Shown here one piece after another: positions 12,801 through 24,448 of a stretch of DNA of 64,000 nucleotides. The position numbers and the translations under genes are program-made. The notes under the pieces are model-generated. The model was not told the origin of the DNA and did no database searches. It saw nothing but the letters and a program-made list of their open reading frames with translations. This DNA comes from Tyto alba (Eukaryota > Chordata > Aves > Strigiformes > Tytonidae), in the NCBI RefSeq assembly GCF_018691265.1, contig NW_024881313.1, positions 5,609,501-5,673,500 of the forward strand, read 5' to 3'. Position 1 is the first letter of the stretch. The number at the start of each line of letters is the position of its first letter.

Positions 12801-15800
12801 TTGGTGTTGGGAGCTACTTCTTCCATGATCATCTCATATTGCTGCGATGCAAATAACACGTACAATTAACAAGGTGTTAGGCTGGTTCTGGTCAATATTT
12901 GGGAGGTCTGGATTTCCCAGATGGGCCCCCTCGGAGGTGGCCCCCAACAAGTGACTGTGGCATGCCTGGAGCAGGTTCTGCATCTGCAAACTGGCTGGCC
13001 AGGCTGGTGGGCGATGTGCAGCAGTGCGGTGATATCCTCTCTCAAGTACAGGGGAAGGTTAGTAGTGGTGCTGCACGGCGAGAGCTGATGCTGTGGTACC
13101 ACCCAACAGCAAACAGTGCTAACAAATGGTTGTTGCCCTTGCACTGGCAGCTGCCAGAACCACCCTGGAGATGGGGGCAACATCTATGGTAAAGCAAGGC
13201 AGCCAAATATCTCCATCTGACTCTTTGAGTAGCCACAGAAGAGATATGTGTAGCTACAAATTCTCACCTCCAGTAAAGCAGATGGAAAATATAATTTTAA
13301 TAGGTTTTCATTTTAAAAAAATCTGAACAATAATTTCAACTTTTTAATTTAAAATTCTTGGGAAAACCAAAGGGATTTTTTCACAGCAGAGAAACTGCCA
13401 TTTTGTTCTAGAAAGCTGTTTCTGCTAAGAAGTTGGCAAAATTTCTTTGTAAAATACAGATTTTCTTTCTTCTCCCTCCCCCCTCCCCACCTTCCCCCCT
13501 TGCTTTGAACAGATGCACGGAAATTAATGGTTTTCCCTGAAAGGTAAAAGTATTATTTTTTTCCCTTACGGACTTTACTGTTGCTGTAGGCCTGACTGCA
13601 GCTCAGTATTATGATTTCACATGGGTTTTCTGGATGATGCTTCTTCAAAAGTGTTGACATTTAGATAGATGGGCTAATTTGGGAATGGACTTCCCTGAAA
13701 ATCCTTTGGACTCCGTGAGGCTCAAAGCTCACCTCGGAAGCTTCCCATCTACACAACAGGTTCTAAAACTAATAACTCCTTACAGGTATATTGGACTTCT
13801 CAGGACTCCACTGTGGTGAGGTATGTAGGTAGGCCTGTACCTGGAAGAAACCCTGGGATCTGGAGAGGGTATCAAACACCATGGCACTGTGCAGAATATA
13901 CTTCATTTTGTGCTCTCCGTCATTCCATTTTGATGGTATGGCTGTGGTTAATGTGTCTCACCCATTGTACTTTCATGGCCCATTGTGACACTAAGTGAGG
14001 TACTCAAGAATGAAAAGAAGTATCACTATTTCCATTTTTAAGGAGAGGCTGTAAGGTCAGCACCCTGCTGTGTAGGATTTAGGCAGTAACAACACAGAGG
14101 AACCAACCTGTTCTTGGAGGGAGTTTGCCAAGCAGATGGTTCTCATGCCTAAGGGTGCACAAGCATCAGAGGTGCTAGGTGAGTCGGACACGGACCACCC
14201 GGTCATATGCACAAGCTCTAGAAATGTCTAATTTCCTTTGTGAATTTCACCAGAAATCTAAGAACTATGCACCTGAGCAATGTTTCTAGGACTGGTTTGT
14301 AATGAAGTATAAATCAAAGCCATGTCACTCTCTGTACTATAAAAGCTGTAGCCTGATAATTTTTGTTTCCATAAAAGCCATACAAGATAAGATTACTCTA
14401 GAAATAGTGTCTATAAACAAAAGCAATGCTGGGGTTAACCATAAACATCAAATCACTCCCAAGACATCACTGACTGTAATCTTTGGTGGTTTCATACATC
14501 ATCTTGAGCCATGCTGGAATGAAATGTTCTCCCTCAGAGCCAGATAGTTTATTATCTGCTCCAGGTGTTGGTTGCATAGGGTCTGCCCTTCATGTACTTG
14601 CTTCTTTACACCAAACCTCCATCTTGTAATCACATTGCTACTGGGGATGAATAAGGTATTGCCTACCACTGCTGTCAACTCTGCAAAGGCTGAGCTTCCT
14701 CAGAGCAAAGAGCAGAATTTCCCAGGCAAAACCCTTTGCTGCAAACTGTTGTTGTAGAGGGTCCTTCTGTCTGCTCACAGACACACTGGTGATATATCTG
14801 ATCATGTAATGCCACATTATACACTCTCTTCTAGCTCCACCGTTAGTTTGCCCCATGCAACTACTGCATGTGTGGCTTTTCCATACTACTCACTGACTTT
14901 AGCAGGAGGCTTGCTTGTGTGATCTCAGCCCTTCATTTTGGTTGTCTTTTTCCTCAGCATTGCACTTATCTATTTATCTGTCACTGTCTTGGGAGAGTTG
15001 AAAGAAATAAATGAAAATACATTCAGCCAGGGGCGAGTCTGAAGTTACATTCTTAAGTATCATAGTCCAAGATAAGGGAAAAAGCTTTGAGGCTTTCCTG
15101 TTAATTTTATCACAACTTTACCCACGCTGTGTTCTCATTGCCTCATAAGTCTTCAATTTTTGTGACTCAGCATAGGTCTCCTGAAGGGAATTTGAAGCTC
15201 CATTGAACACCATCAGCTGAATACTGGACAGAATATCTAAAACCTCTAAATTACTCTCAGGTCTTTTGTGAGAGTGGTGGAACTATCAACATGACATTAC
15301 TTCTCTGTAATGAAGTAGACACACTATGACTTTGGAGACCTTTGAAGGAGATGAGTCCTGTTATTCTTCAGTTATATTCCTCATCACTTTACAGTCTGGA
15401 GATCCATGACAGTAAATTCCCACAAGGCTCCAAACAGAACAGTTAACATTTGAGGAAGGATAAAAAGTTTTGTTTGAAACTCTTGGGGAAGAAGTCAAAC
15501 TCCTGTTTGAAAATGTAATAAAAAAAAATAAATATATTAACAACTCCTTCACAATGAGATTAAAAAAAAAATAGTACTTTTTACATTCCTTTACCAATTT
15601 TATTGTAAACAAAACCTGAAATTTAAATATCCGTAAAGTTCCAGCTCATCCATTTGTTTGACAAACTATCCAAAAGCTCAAATTTGTACTCTAATCTGAA
15701 GCAACCCGACTCACATCTCTTGAGACTGGAAAACTGGATCAGATGCTTGAGAGAGGTCAAAACTGTTACGCATGTACATAGATGTCCCTGTGACTATTTC

Positions 15801-18800
15801 TTAGGTCAAAACCAATAAAAATATCTTTCCTTTTCTATCTGTGCAGCTCTATTGATCTTGGTCAGTAGCCAGTACAGAAATATCCCTTTATTAGATTGGC
15901 CCATTGGTTTTGATCATGTCCCCTCCCAGTGACAAGCCCTAACCACAGTACCAATGCCATGGAAGAGGTCCATTAACTGAGGTCATCGAGGCCTGAACTT
16001 TCTGATGATGGCTTGTCCCACTCTTCTCTTGCCGCATAATCTCTTAGAGTTTGGACACTGCTAGTTTGTTACACAAGAATGATAAATGGTTTGTTTTAAA
16101 ATTTGCTTGGAAAGCTTTAGTACAGGCTCTGAGCAGAAGTTCAGATGTATCTTGTCTTTCCACTTCCTCCCTCTGTCCCCAGTGGTAGGGACTTAGGATG
16201 TGGGAGGCCATGGCTCAAAACTTTCCTCTTATATTTGTATATATTGTCTCAAAAAGCAATACAGCTTTTAAGGATGTGATTAAGAAGGAGCCTGTAGCTC
16301 AGCATTTACCCTTCTTTCTTAGATTCTAAACATGCAGACATGGGCCTGAACAGTACATTCCTATATTTTGTGTGAGAGCCTTATTCACAGTTATTTGCAT
16401 AGTTATTGCATGTAAATGGACTACCTCCCGTTTTGTGCCCAATTCTACAAATGTCACTAAAATCCCTTTGTGAAGCTAGTTCCTCCTTTCCAAATTCCCT
16501 TTGCTTTTACTATAAAAAGCCTGAAAAAAATTGTTTCTTGGATGCAAAACATTTTTTGATTAGTTGAGGAAGGAAATATTTTCCATTCTAGGTCTAAAAG
16601 AAACAAATTCTCTCTTTCCAGTTCAGCCACCAAATTAAAAACAATTGATGATTTGCACAGCTCTTGTGAAAACCATGCTCTCTGCAGTAGCTCATGACAA
16701 TTTCCATGACAATACTGTACATTAATATGCTTTATGGGTACAGCCTCACACTGCAATGTAGGACACTTTTACAATGATCCCCGACTACATCACATGCGGC
16801 TGTAGCAAACAATGAATCTAATGCTGCACTTGTAAAAGATTTATGATTCAGAGAGCAGAAGATAAATGATTCCAGTCCCTGGATGCTTTAAGAGCAAGTT
16901 CCTTTAGCTCATATGGTTAAAATTGATCTTTCCATTGTCTCTTGTATGGAATGACCAAAACTAATGATGTTAGGTAATCAATATGAAAAGCCGTGCATAA
17001 AGAATTAAACCAAGAAATAATGGATTGCTGTGTCAAAGGCCTCCAGACAGTAAGAAATCGGTGGTGACTGGACACGTCAAAGAGTCACCCAGACCTTTGG
17101 GTATTTCACTTCAGCTTGTACCCACATCTAGAACAAAGGAGCCCCTTTTCGTTCAGAAACAAAACCATGAGCAAGCCAAAAATAATACCGTGTTATCATA
17201 CACATGGCCTCCCTATAACCTGCAACCTTTGAGAGTTATCAGTACTCAGATAACCTGCAAAAGAGCCGAGGGAGGACCTGAAGGCCAATGAAGGGAATGG
17301 AAAGGGAGCTAGAATAAAAATCCTCTGTATATTATCTGCAGTCCTGAAGTCTGCTCAGTGCCTCAATCGCTCCAGGATTTCTAAATTTGCTTTGTAGAGT
17401 CCCTGCGGATTATACATGTGAAAATTAAGCACTAAAACTCTAAAATATAAGATCCGTGAAATCTGGTTTCTAGTGGCTCTGTAGTTTGTGTTTGGAGTCT
17501 CTGCTGTCTAGTAAGCTATGACGCTTTTCTTTAGCTATGGTTGAGGAACTCATAACGGTGCTCTCCTTGTGGATTCACTAGTGTCTAGTACCTATGAGTT
17601 TGTGTGGTCAAGCTCACTTGGTAGCCTTTCTGACAGCATAGGAACCACTGGAATCTGTCTCCTCTACATGGCTGGTTATTTAATGAAATTTGCAGAATTT
17701 CACATCTTTGAGTCCCCTACTGCTCTGTTGAATTTAGTTAAAATCAGTTGCTAAATTCAGAGTGAGAGGAGTGACACACAGATGTTCTAGCATTGTGCAT
17801 CATTGCACAGATTTCATTTTCCTGGGAAATCAGAGGACAGTTGCTAAGTAGCAAGTCCTCCTTTAGAGATTTAAAAATATCTGTAATGATGTTCCTTGGG
17901 CAAGGTTTGAAGAGCACGTTGGTTGGAGCCTGCCTTGTGCAGCACACAGTGTTAACCTGCACAGTAGCCACAGCAGGCGGTAGGAGAGCTCATGGACAGA
18001 CAGCCTAGTCTCTGATCTCCCTCCCATCTAAAATGACATCCACTGCAGAGAAATGGCTCATTCCTGCTCTGAAATATTCAGGAACACGATATTGTTCTGC
18101 ACACACTGATTGATGCTACATAGCTCTTGCTGTTTACTCTCTTTATTTTTTTTCACACATCATGTTACTTTCAGGACTCGCATTTGTCTCTTGCTTCTTT
18201 TCCGTCTTTTTATTTTTCACACTTCTGAAATACAGATTTTCTGTTGCATCTGTTCAAAGTCATCTAATGAGGCTTGGTCTTGAAGAAGAATGGGACTGAA
18301 GTTACTGAGCGATTCTCCACTTCTCACTCTGTCTGTCTGGAGAGAGAAAGATGGGGAAAAATGAGGAAAAGCTGGAATGTAGAATCATTTTTGAACATTT
18401 TTCTTTGCTCTTTTGGGTATTAGAGTGTAGAAAAAGTTTCAGTTTCCACTTGAATCTTCCAGTCAGGAATTGTACTGACGTCTCCCATGAGCCTCATCAG
18501 TTCCTAACATCCAGACATAACAGATATAATCAGAAGCTTGGAGATGAGCTGGCACAGTCTCCTTTCCACCAGAAGGAGTATGCATTTCTGTAGATGACAA
18601 TTTGGCTCCATTCATGCTAAAGAATATACCATTCTTTTCCTGAACTGTTACACTGAGGAGACAGGCTAAGCCCAGCACCTGGCTTCTGGGGTCTGGATAC
18701 CCATGTTCTGCTGGAAGCCCCATGTATCCCTGAAATTCAAAGACTCACAACTTGGGAGTGTTCAGCTTTGCTTCCAGACTGTGAATTCCCAGAACAGAAA

Positions 18801-20148
18801 TCACTCAAGGCCATTTCAGAAGATGGAGTAACTAATTTTTAAGGCATTTCAGCTCTGAAGAACTTCACCTAGGGACCCTGGCAATGGCAAGCTCAGCACC
18901 TCATGCCCACTACTAATTTGAGTAGTTGACACGCAGCTAACCTCCAGACATGGCTTAAGAAATTGGAAGCAGGGAGCAAACACATTGCGGAAGATATACT
19001 TATGTGAGGAACAGCTTGCTCCTGGGATGCACATGTGCATTATAAAGTAGCCTGTCTCTGGGTTCTGCTGCCCCCAGGCTACCTCAACAGCTGGTGAGGA
19101 TGAAAAGGGAGATCTCGGGGTTCCCTCCCTTTTGTGTTGCCCGCAGCACATCTTTTCTTCCCTGTGGATGACTGAGGGATGCCCGCCAGTGCCAGAGGGA
19201 ATAGTGCCACCCACAGTGGTGGGCGGAAGGAGAGAAGCAGTAATGTGTCTGGGGTCTCAGCACAAAGTAGAGGCTGAAAAACAAGGTATTGGGGCCTTTT
19301 AGCCTGGGTGCTATTAGCTATGCCGGTCCCTCTGAGGTCCTGGATTTTGCTGCCTGCAAGTCATGGCACTGTTGCCCCCATTCCTCAAATCCACCCCCTC
19401 ACCCATTCATGAGGATGGACTTCATTTCTTTATCTTCTACCTCAATGCTCTTTTTCCCCCCTCCTTATATCCCATTATATTGATTTTAGCCCCGGTCTTG
19501 CTCCATTTAACCCAGTGTTAGAGGTCCAGACCTTAAATATTTATTCACTTAATGTAGCCAAATGCAGCCAATAGCAATTAAAGGCCTGACCTCTAACACC
19601 CCACTGAAGCAACCAGCCAAAGTTAGAGGCTCATCACCACATGAGAAATCTGAAGTAATTAGACCCCCTTCTGCCCCTGTTTCCCTCCCCCTGCCCCCTG
19701 CCCCAAATACTCTGTAAAATAATACCATGGCACTAAATTATACCTCATTACCTATTGAGTCACTCGATCCAGACCTCCCTTACATAGTAATGAGTACTGA
19801 TTTATTGTGATCATTATTTGGGCATTACAGGTCACTAAATAACATGCTCTGCCCACACATGTCTTCTGAGCTAATAAATATCCTTATAGGAAATATTTTT
19901 GAGTGAACTAGCCTTCAGGTTGGTTCAGTAACTTAAGTCACATTAATTTTCTTAATGCATGTAGTGCTTTGATAGGAAAGCCGCAGGGATGGAGGCAGAA
20001 AAGGACGCACAGAAAAATCCTCAAACATAGCTTTTGTCAAGCTGGGGTTTCTGGATGGAAAATGGGGAAGTGGTGCAGAGGGAGGTCAGTGGGGAAGATC
20101 AGAAACAAGCCTTAGAAAATGTATATTTATAATCAACCAGCCCCCCTA
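9859..20148. other. Non-coding sequence with no recognised gene
   Basis: Only short chance frames are present. A cluster of T-runs lies at 11530-11727 and ends in 17 T directly followed by 10 A, which can pair with each other. A polypyrimidine stretch lies at about 13464-13502. Between about 19530 and 19960 the sequence is AT-rich with many TAAT/ATTA cores and could be conserved non-coding DNA, but the window alone cannot show this. Confidence 0.5.
11530..11727 (+). repeat. T-rich low-complexity cluster ending in T17A10
   Basis: Successive T-runs lie at about 11531-11566 and 11673-11686, and 17 T at 11701-11717 are immediately followed by 10 A at 11718-11727. The last junction is self-complementary over 10 bp. 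Such runs commonly derive from retroposon tails or slippage. No retroposon body was recognised beside them. Confidence 0.85.
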
Positions 20149-20220
20149 GGGCTTGATCCGAAGCTCAATGAAGTAATGGAAAGATTCCCATTGAGCTTAA
20201 TGGACCTTGGACCAGATCCA
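20149..20220. repeat. Fossil palindromic repeat (MITE-like) with imperfect inverted arms
   Basis: The left arm (about 20149-20180, starting GGGCTTGATCCGAAGCTCAA) is the imperfect reverse complement of the right arm (about 20189-20220, ending TTGGACCAGATCC). Each arm carries a GATCC-AAG-CTCAATG-type core. From memory, this matches a palindromic short repeat that is abundant in turtles and crocodilians and survives as rare fossils in birds (consensus around GATCCAAAGCCCATTGAAGTC). I see the inverted repeat directly; the family match is recollection. It is short and carries no coding sequence. Confidence 0.55.
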
Positions 20221-20639
20221 GGTGTGCTTGCAAGTATAAGTGTATGTGCATCACTTGTGAACACACATACACTACTATATATTTCTTAAAAACTTCAGAG
20301 CAAATTAAAATAATTCAAAAATTTGCTCCACGAACCAAAGACATTGGAGTTTCTGGAATTTTACAATACCTCCCTTGCTAGTGCAGCTATTGTACAAAAC
20401 TGGGGAAAATTCACAATTGGCAGAGCTGGAATAATATTGTTTGTTATATTTATCTAGGTAAAATCTTCAAAGGACCCATCAATTTCAGTTAAAAGGTGAA
20501 CAAAGCAAGTCTATGGATATTTCTGAAATATGTGGATATATATTTCCAAAAGAGACAATGGAAGATTAAAAAAGGAGAAAAAAAGAAGAAAAGAAGATTC
20601 ATGATTCAGGAAAGATAAAGAAGAAAGGGATTAAAACCC

Positions 20640-20975
20640 CACTCTGCTAGCCATCACACAAAATGTTTTATTGGCTTACTCGTAGCAAATCCTATAATAC
20701 ATTTTCATTATTTATAGAAATAATTCTAGATTAGTTTGCCATAAAGAAATTGGGCCGGACTGTTATAAAAATTACAGAAATTAGATGAAATCAGGCTCTT
20801 TGAATTATCCATGAGCATTGGGTTAATATAATCAATACTTCAGCCATTACAGGTTGACGTTACATCTCGAGACAATTTTCTAACTTAATAAGATTAGAAA
20901 TAATAAACTGGTATTATTTCTTTGCGAATTGGGGCCTCTGACCTAGTAATTTAATGGCTTCATTATTACAGCCGT
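20640..20975. promoter_or_regulatory. TAAT-dense candidate conserved non-coding element
   Basis: The stretch is rich in TAAT/ATTA cores, the typical homeodomain-binding core: clusters at 20690-20740, 20820-20850, 20880-20925 and 20945-20970. It has no microsatellite periodicity and no usable open frame. This composition is typical of developmental enhancers near regulatory genes. AT-richness alone raises the TAAT count, so the call is an inference that needs a cross-species alignment. Confidence 0.25.
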
Positions 20976-22660
20976 GGAATGTAGAAAGACCCAGCACGCT
21001 CCCTATTATCACAACTGTGCTTTGTCCAAATTATGTGACTTTTAAAAAAGCAAAATAAAAACTTACCAAACAATTTCAAAGGGCTGTGGTGGACATTTTC
21101 CACTAGGCATGGTATGATACGCCAGATCATGCTTGTGATTTTATTTTCGGTCCATTGCACTGTAATATTATAGCGTGTATGCTTTCACATTTAAAAAAGA
21201 ATGAAAAAAAAGCTTCTTTTGCATATTTTTGGAAAGACAATACTGGCAAAGCTTTCAGTGCTTTGTGCTCCTGCTGTTTTTTGGTGGCTGCTACTCCGAC
21301 ATGTTTACTTTGCAATGGGGAAGGAAAAATAGTCTCTTGGTCACAGAAATAGAGGTCCAAGTCTGGATTTTCCACAGACCTCTTCACCTCCATGGTTGAA
21401 TGTGAGCCCTGTGGAGGTCAGGACGGACAACTCTTCTGGTGCCAGGACATCCAGGATTTCACTATTCCAGCAGTTTCTGATCAGGAGAGTGAGGACTTTG
21501 TAGGGAATTTCCTTTCTCCTGCTATGCGACTGTTTTGTCTATTCATGTATCAGGTCCAGAATGGAGATTTCCATTTGCCACATGCAGCTCTGAGCACCAG
21601 AGTCTACTGACCCAGGCTAGTGCCTTGCTGGGAGGCAAATAATAGCTGCAGCAAGCCTCATGTGGTGAAGCACGGGGCAATTGCACCCAGAGTGCATTTA
21701 CTTCCCCTCATTGTGAACCTTAGGTGAAAACACCAATAACTCAGCAGTCTGATAGGAAACGTGTAGGACACCCATGCGTACGGTGGTGTGCACAGGGGAA
21801 ATGTTGTCCCAGAGGGCACAAAGGGTCCAAAGAGTAACCCAAGTCAGGGACCGGGGTTCTCACGGGGGCTGAAGCTGGCTTCCAGGATGCAGGACACATG
21901 TCAAGGTATGCCTTCCTCAGCAACAACATTCAGAAGGTTAAATCCTTATCTTTCCTTCTCTTTTCTCCTCCCTGTGCAAGACACACTTCAGTCCTACCTG
22001 CTAAAATATAGTCCTGCTTTAGTGTACATCTGCAGTGCAGAGATGCAGGCAAACAGCATCTATTTTGCTCCTTATCTTCTCTCTGCACCGTTTCTAACTC
22101 AAAGCATTTTAGGAAAATAGAAGGGCTTATTCAGAAGGATGCTAATTCAGTTATCTCCACCTGTAAGAGACCCCCCTGTGGTCATTTCCAAATCTCTGGG
22201 CTAAGCTCATTCACATACACACATCTGTTAGAGCAAATGCTTTCTGTAAGCTTTAAAGGAAACATAACCCAGGATGATAAAACATCAAGGAAAATAGGAG
22301 ACTCAGCCAAATAATCACCCCTCTGAACTTCTGCTTGAGAGGTGTCTGCTGTTAGATGCGTTTCTGTGCCCCTGCATCCGTCTTTAATTGGCAGGTTTGC
22401 GAGAGCAAGGGAATGAGAACAAGGACGCACTGAATACTGTGCTTTCATCACTGTTTAAGAATGAGGGAAACATCTCTGAATTCCTCTTTGGAAGTGAATG
22501 GAGAGAGTTATGATAAAGTTACCTGTCCTTCAGAATTAAGGCTGTAGCTTTTTAAAATTTTGTACTGAAATAATTTAATTTGGTTTTAATTTTAAGCCTA
22601 GCAACACAAGTCACAGACAAACATACACATACTAGTGGACCCACTGTGCTTCCAGACCAC
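20976..22660. other. Non-coding sequence, nothing recognised
   Basis: Short chance open frames only. No repeat family, RNA gene or splice-flanked frame was recognised between the TAAT-dense element and the ancient repeat tail at 22664. Confidence 0.5.
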
Positions 22661-22663
22661 TGC

Positions 22664-22722
22664 ATTATCCTAATTTCACAAGTGGGAAAAACAAGACCTT
22701 GAGGGGCTTGCTCAGGGACACC
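22664..22722 (+). repeat. Ancient LINE/SINE tail (MIR or CR1-L3-like)
   Basis: The sequence follows the familiar order of the MIR/L2/L3 3' segment: ATTATCCTAATTTCACAAGTG, then GGGAAAAACAAGACCTTGAGG, then GGCTTGCTCAGGGACAC. These correspond to the 'ATTATCCC-ATTTTACAGATG-GGAAACTGAGGC-GACTTGCTCAAGGTCAC' pattern. The match is diverged and by eye, so the family (MIR, L2 or CR1-L3) is not decided. Confidence 0.45.
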
Positions 22723-22799
22723 CGGGGCTGCAGCCGCTGGGGGAGAGGAGAAATGCAGCATTCCTGCATGTTGGCAGGGAGAGCCAATGCACGTGCTTC

Positions 22800-22926
22800 C
22801 TATTTCATCTGCTGGGCTCCTTCTGCGTGATTGCAGGCCAGCTGGTCTTTGATGTCCTTCACTAACTGAAGGTACTGCCGGTCAGGAGGGGACAGTGGCT
22901 TCAGATACGTAATGAGAAGCTCTTGA
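22800..22926 (-). CDS. Candidate 3'-terminal coding exon of an unidentified gene
   Basis: Read on the minus strand, an acceptor-type ...CACTGTCAG at 22927 is followed by one nucleotide and 41 codons ending in TAG at 22802-22800. The peptide includes LLITYLKPLSPPDRQYL and LQLVKDIKDQL and ends EGAQQMK. It looks amphipathic-helical. Codon choice is strikingly vertebrate-like (repeated CTG, AAG, CAG, GAC, GTG, GCC, ATC), unlike the flanking sequence. The open frame extends upstream to about 22956, where an in-frame TAA stops it, so it cannot be a complete gene. The frame requires a phase-2 intron, which fits the exon at 27900-28034. The pyrimidine tract before the acceptor is weak, and an alternative AG lies 16 nt further upstream. 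I do not recognise the protein. A chance frame or a retroposed fragment remains possible. Confidence 0.42.
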
Positions 22927-23869
22927 CTGACAGTGCTTTTGCTCAACAGAATAATCACTTGGTCAGTTTTTTACTTTGATTTTGAAGAGTAAAAAGTATT
23001 TCACCGTTGCAATAAAAGAGCACTTTGATGGTGGAAACACTTTTTTCAGTAGCCAGAAAATCATAAGATATATGTATGTATAAATACATTTATATATATA
23101 GAAAAAATATTTGCTTTCAGCATGGAATTAACCCTAAGATAGGAGGCATTTATACGACCTGTGGTACCACTGTTAGTTTTGTGGAAACACTATTTTCTGT
23201 CTCTCACAAACGTGTTGGCATTTTTTACGACACTGTATATTTCCAGTCACCCTGGACGCATAACCTGTGCCCATTTAGAAACATGGCGCTGGAATAAAAA
23301 GCCACAGATGCTGCGAGCTCAAAGCGGTGACGGGGTATTTTGCCTGCGATGCATGCTTTAGGCAGCATATACAATGCCCCCTCCTTAAGCAACCACGACC
23401 AGTCTCTGGTTAATGTCTCCGAAACAGCCTGTTAAGACTGTTACTACAAATTAGAGTCTGGATCATTCTAAAATGAAAATAGACTTCTTTCATCTTCCAG
23501 ATGGCTGTCTGATTGGGAACTGGGCAGGATCACATTTCAGGTTGTGACTTAATGATTCAGGACAATATTTATGGTTATTACCTGACAGAGGGCAGTGAGG
23601 AAAATTAAAGCACAGACCCATGCTTCATTTATGACAAAAAACAAATTCATGACAGTTCTGTATATTGGAGGTGGCATCTTTTGCTCGGGGCAAAGTCCGA
23701 GCATAGCTCCACATCTGAGCCAGACCTGCCGGGGGCTGCTGTGAGAGCCTGGCCAGGCTGGCTTTGCCATCCCCACTTTGATGTATGTGCTATCGTCAGA
23801 AACAATCTGGTGCTTCCCTTGGAGGAGGTCTTAGGCAGGCAAGATACAAATATGAGTGAGAGCTTTCAG

Positions 23870-24060
23870 AGGGGAAAAAATAACATAATTATACAGCGTA
23901 TTTGTTTGATGGCTGCAGTTGTCTGAAATATTATTCTTTGGGGCATGTTTTTGACATAATTATTGCCACAGGATAATCCCTTCTGGAGAAAACATGGAGT
24001 AATTATGCATGCCAGTTGTAGATATGATTCTGCATGTGATTTTCCTTGAAAACGATGCTC
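23870..24060. promoter_or_regulatory. Possible conserved non-coding element
   Basis: AT-rich sequence containing ATTATGCATGCC and repeated ATAATTAT-type homeodomain cores (about 23883-23892, 23957-23965, 24001-24008), without simple-sequence periodicity. The octamer-like ATTATGCAT at about 24002 is a plausible POU-type site. No computed conservation supports this; it rests on motif content alone. Confidence 0.18.
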
Positions 24061-24415
24061 CTTGTGATACCAGCCGGTGGGGGTGCAGGGTATTTTGAAG
24101 CAATGGGCAATGGTGTTCGGCTAAATCAAATTGAAGCCACAGCTTTGCTGGCTCTTTCCTGAAGGAAAGAAATTTATTAGTGTTCCTCTCCTGGTTAATC
24201 CTTTGCTTTGCATATGGAGCAGACTGGCACTTTTTTTTTATTGTCAGCTGCTAAAAAAAATAAATAGCCCTTGCAAAAGTGACTGCAACCCACGGCTTTG
24301 AGCTTCCTGTAAATCGGCTTCGGACTGCAGTTTTCTTAGTAAAACAAACAATTCTGAGAGATGAGAGGTAGTTGTTGAAAAAAAATCGGGGAGATAGCTA
24401 TCCTTCCTATTGCTT

Positions 24416-24448
24416 AAGCTTATTTTATCCCTAAGCTAAAATAAGCTT
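24416..24448. repeat. Perfect 12-bp inverted repeat (hairpin)
   Basis: AAGCTTATTTTA at 24416-24427 and TAAAATAAGCTT at 24437-24448 are exact reverse complements separated by 9 nt. A T-run follows the right arm. It could form a small stem-loop in RNA or a cruciform. No gene is attached to it. Confidence 0.8.
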
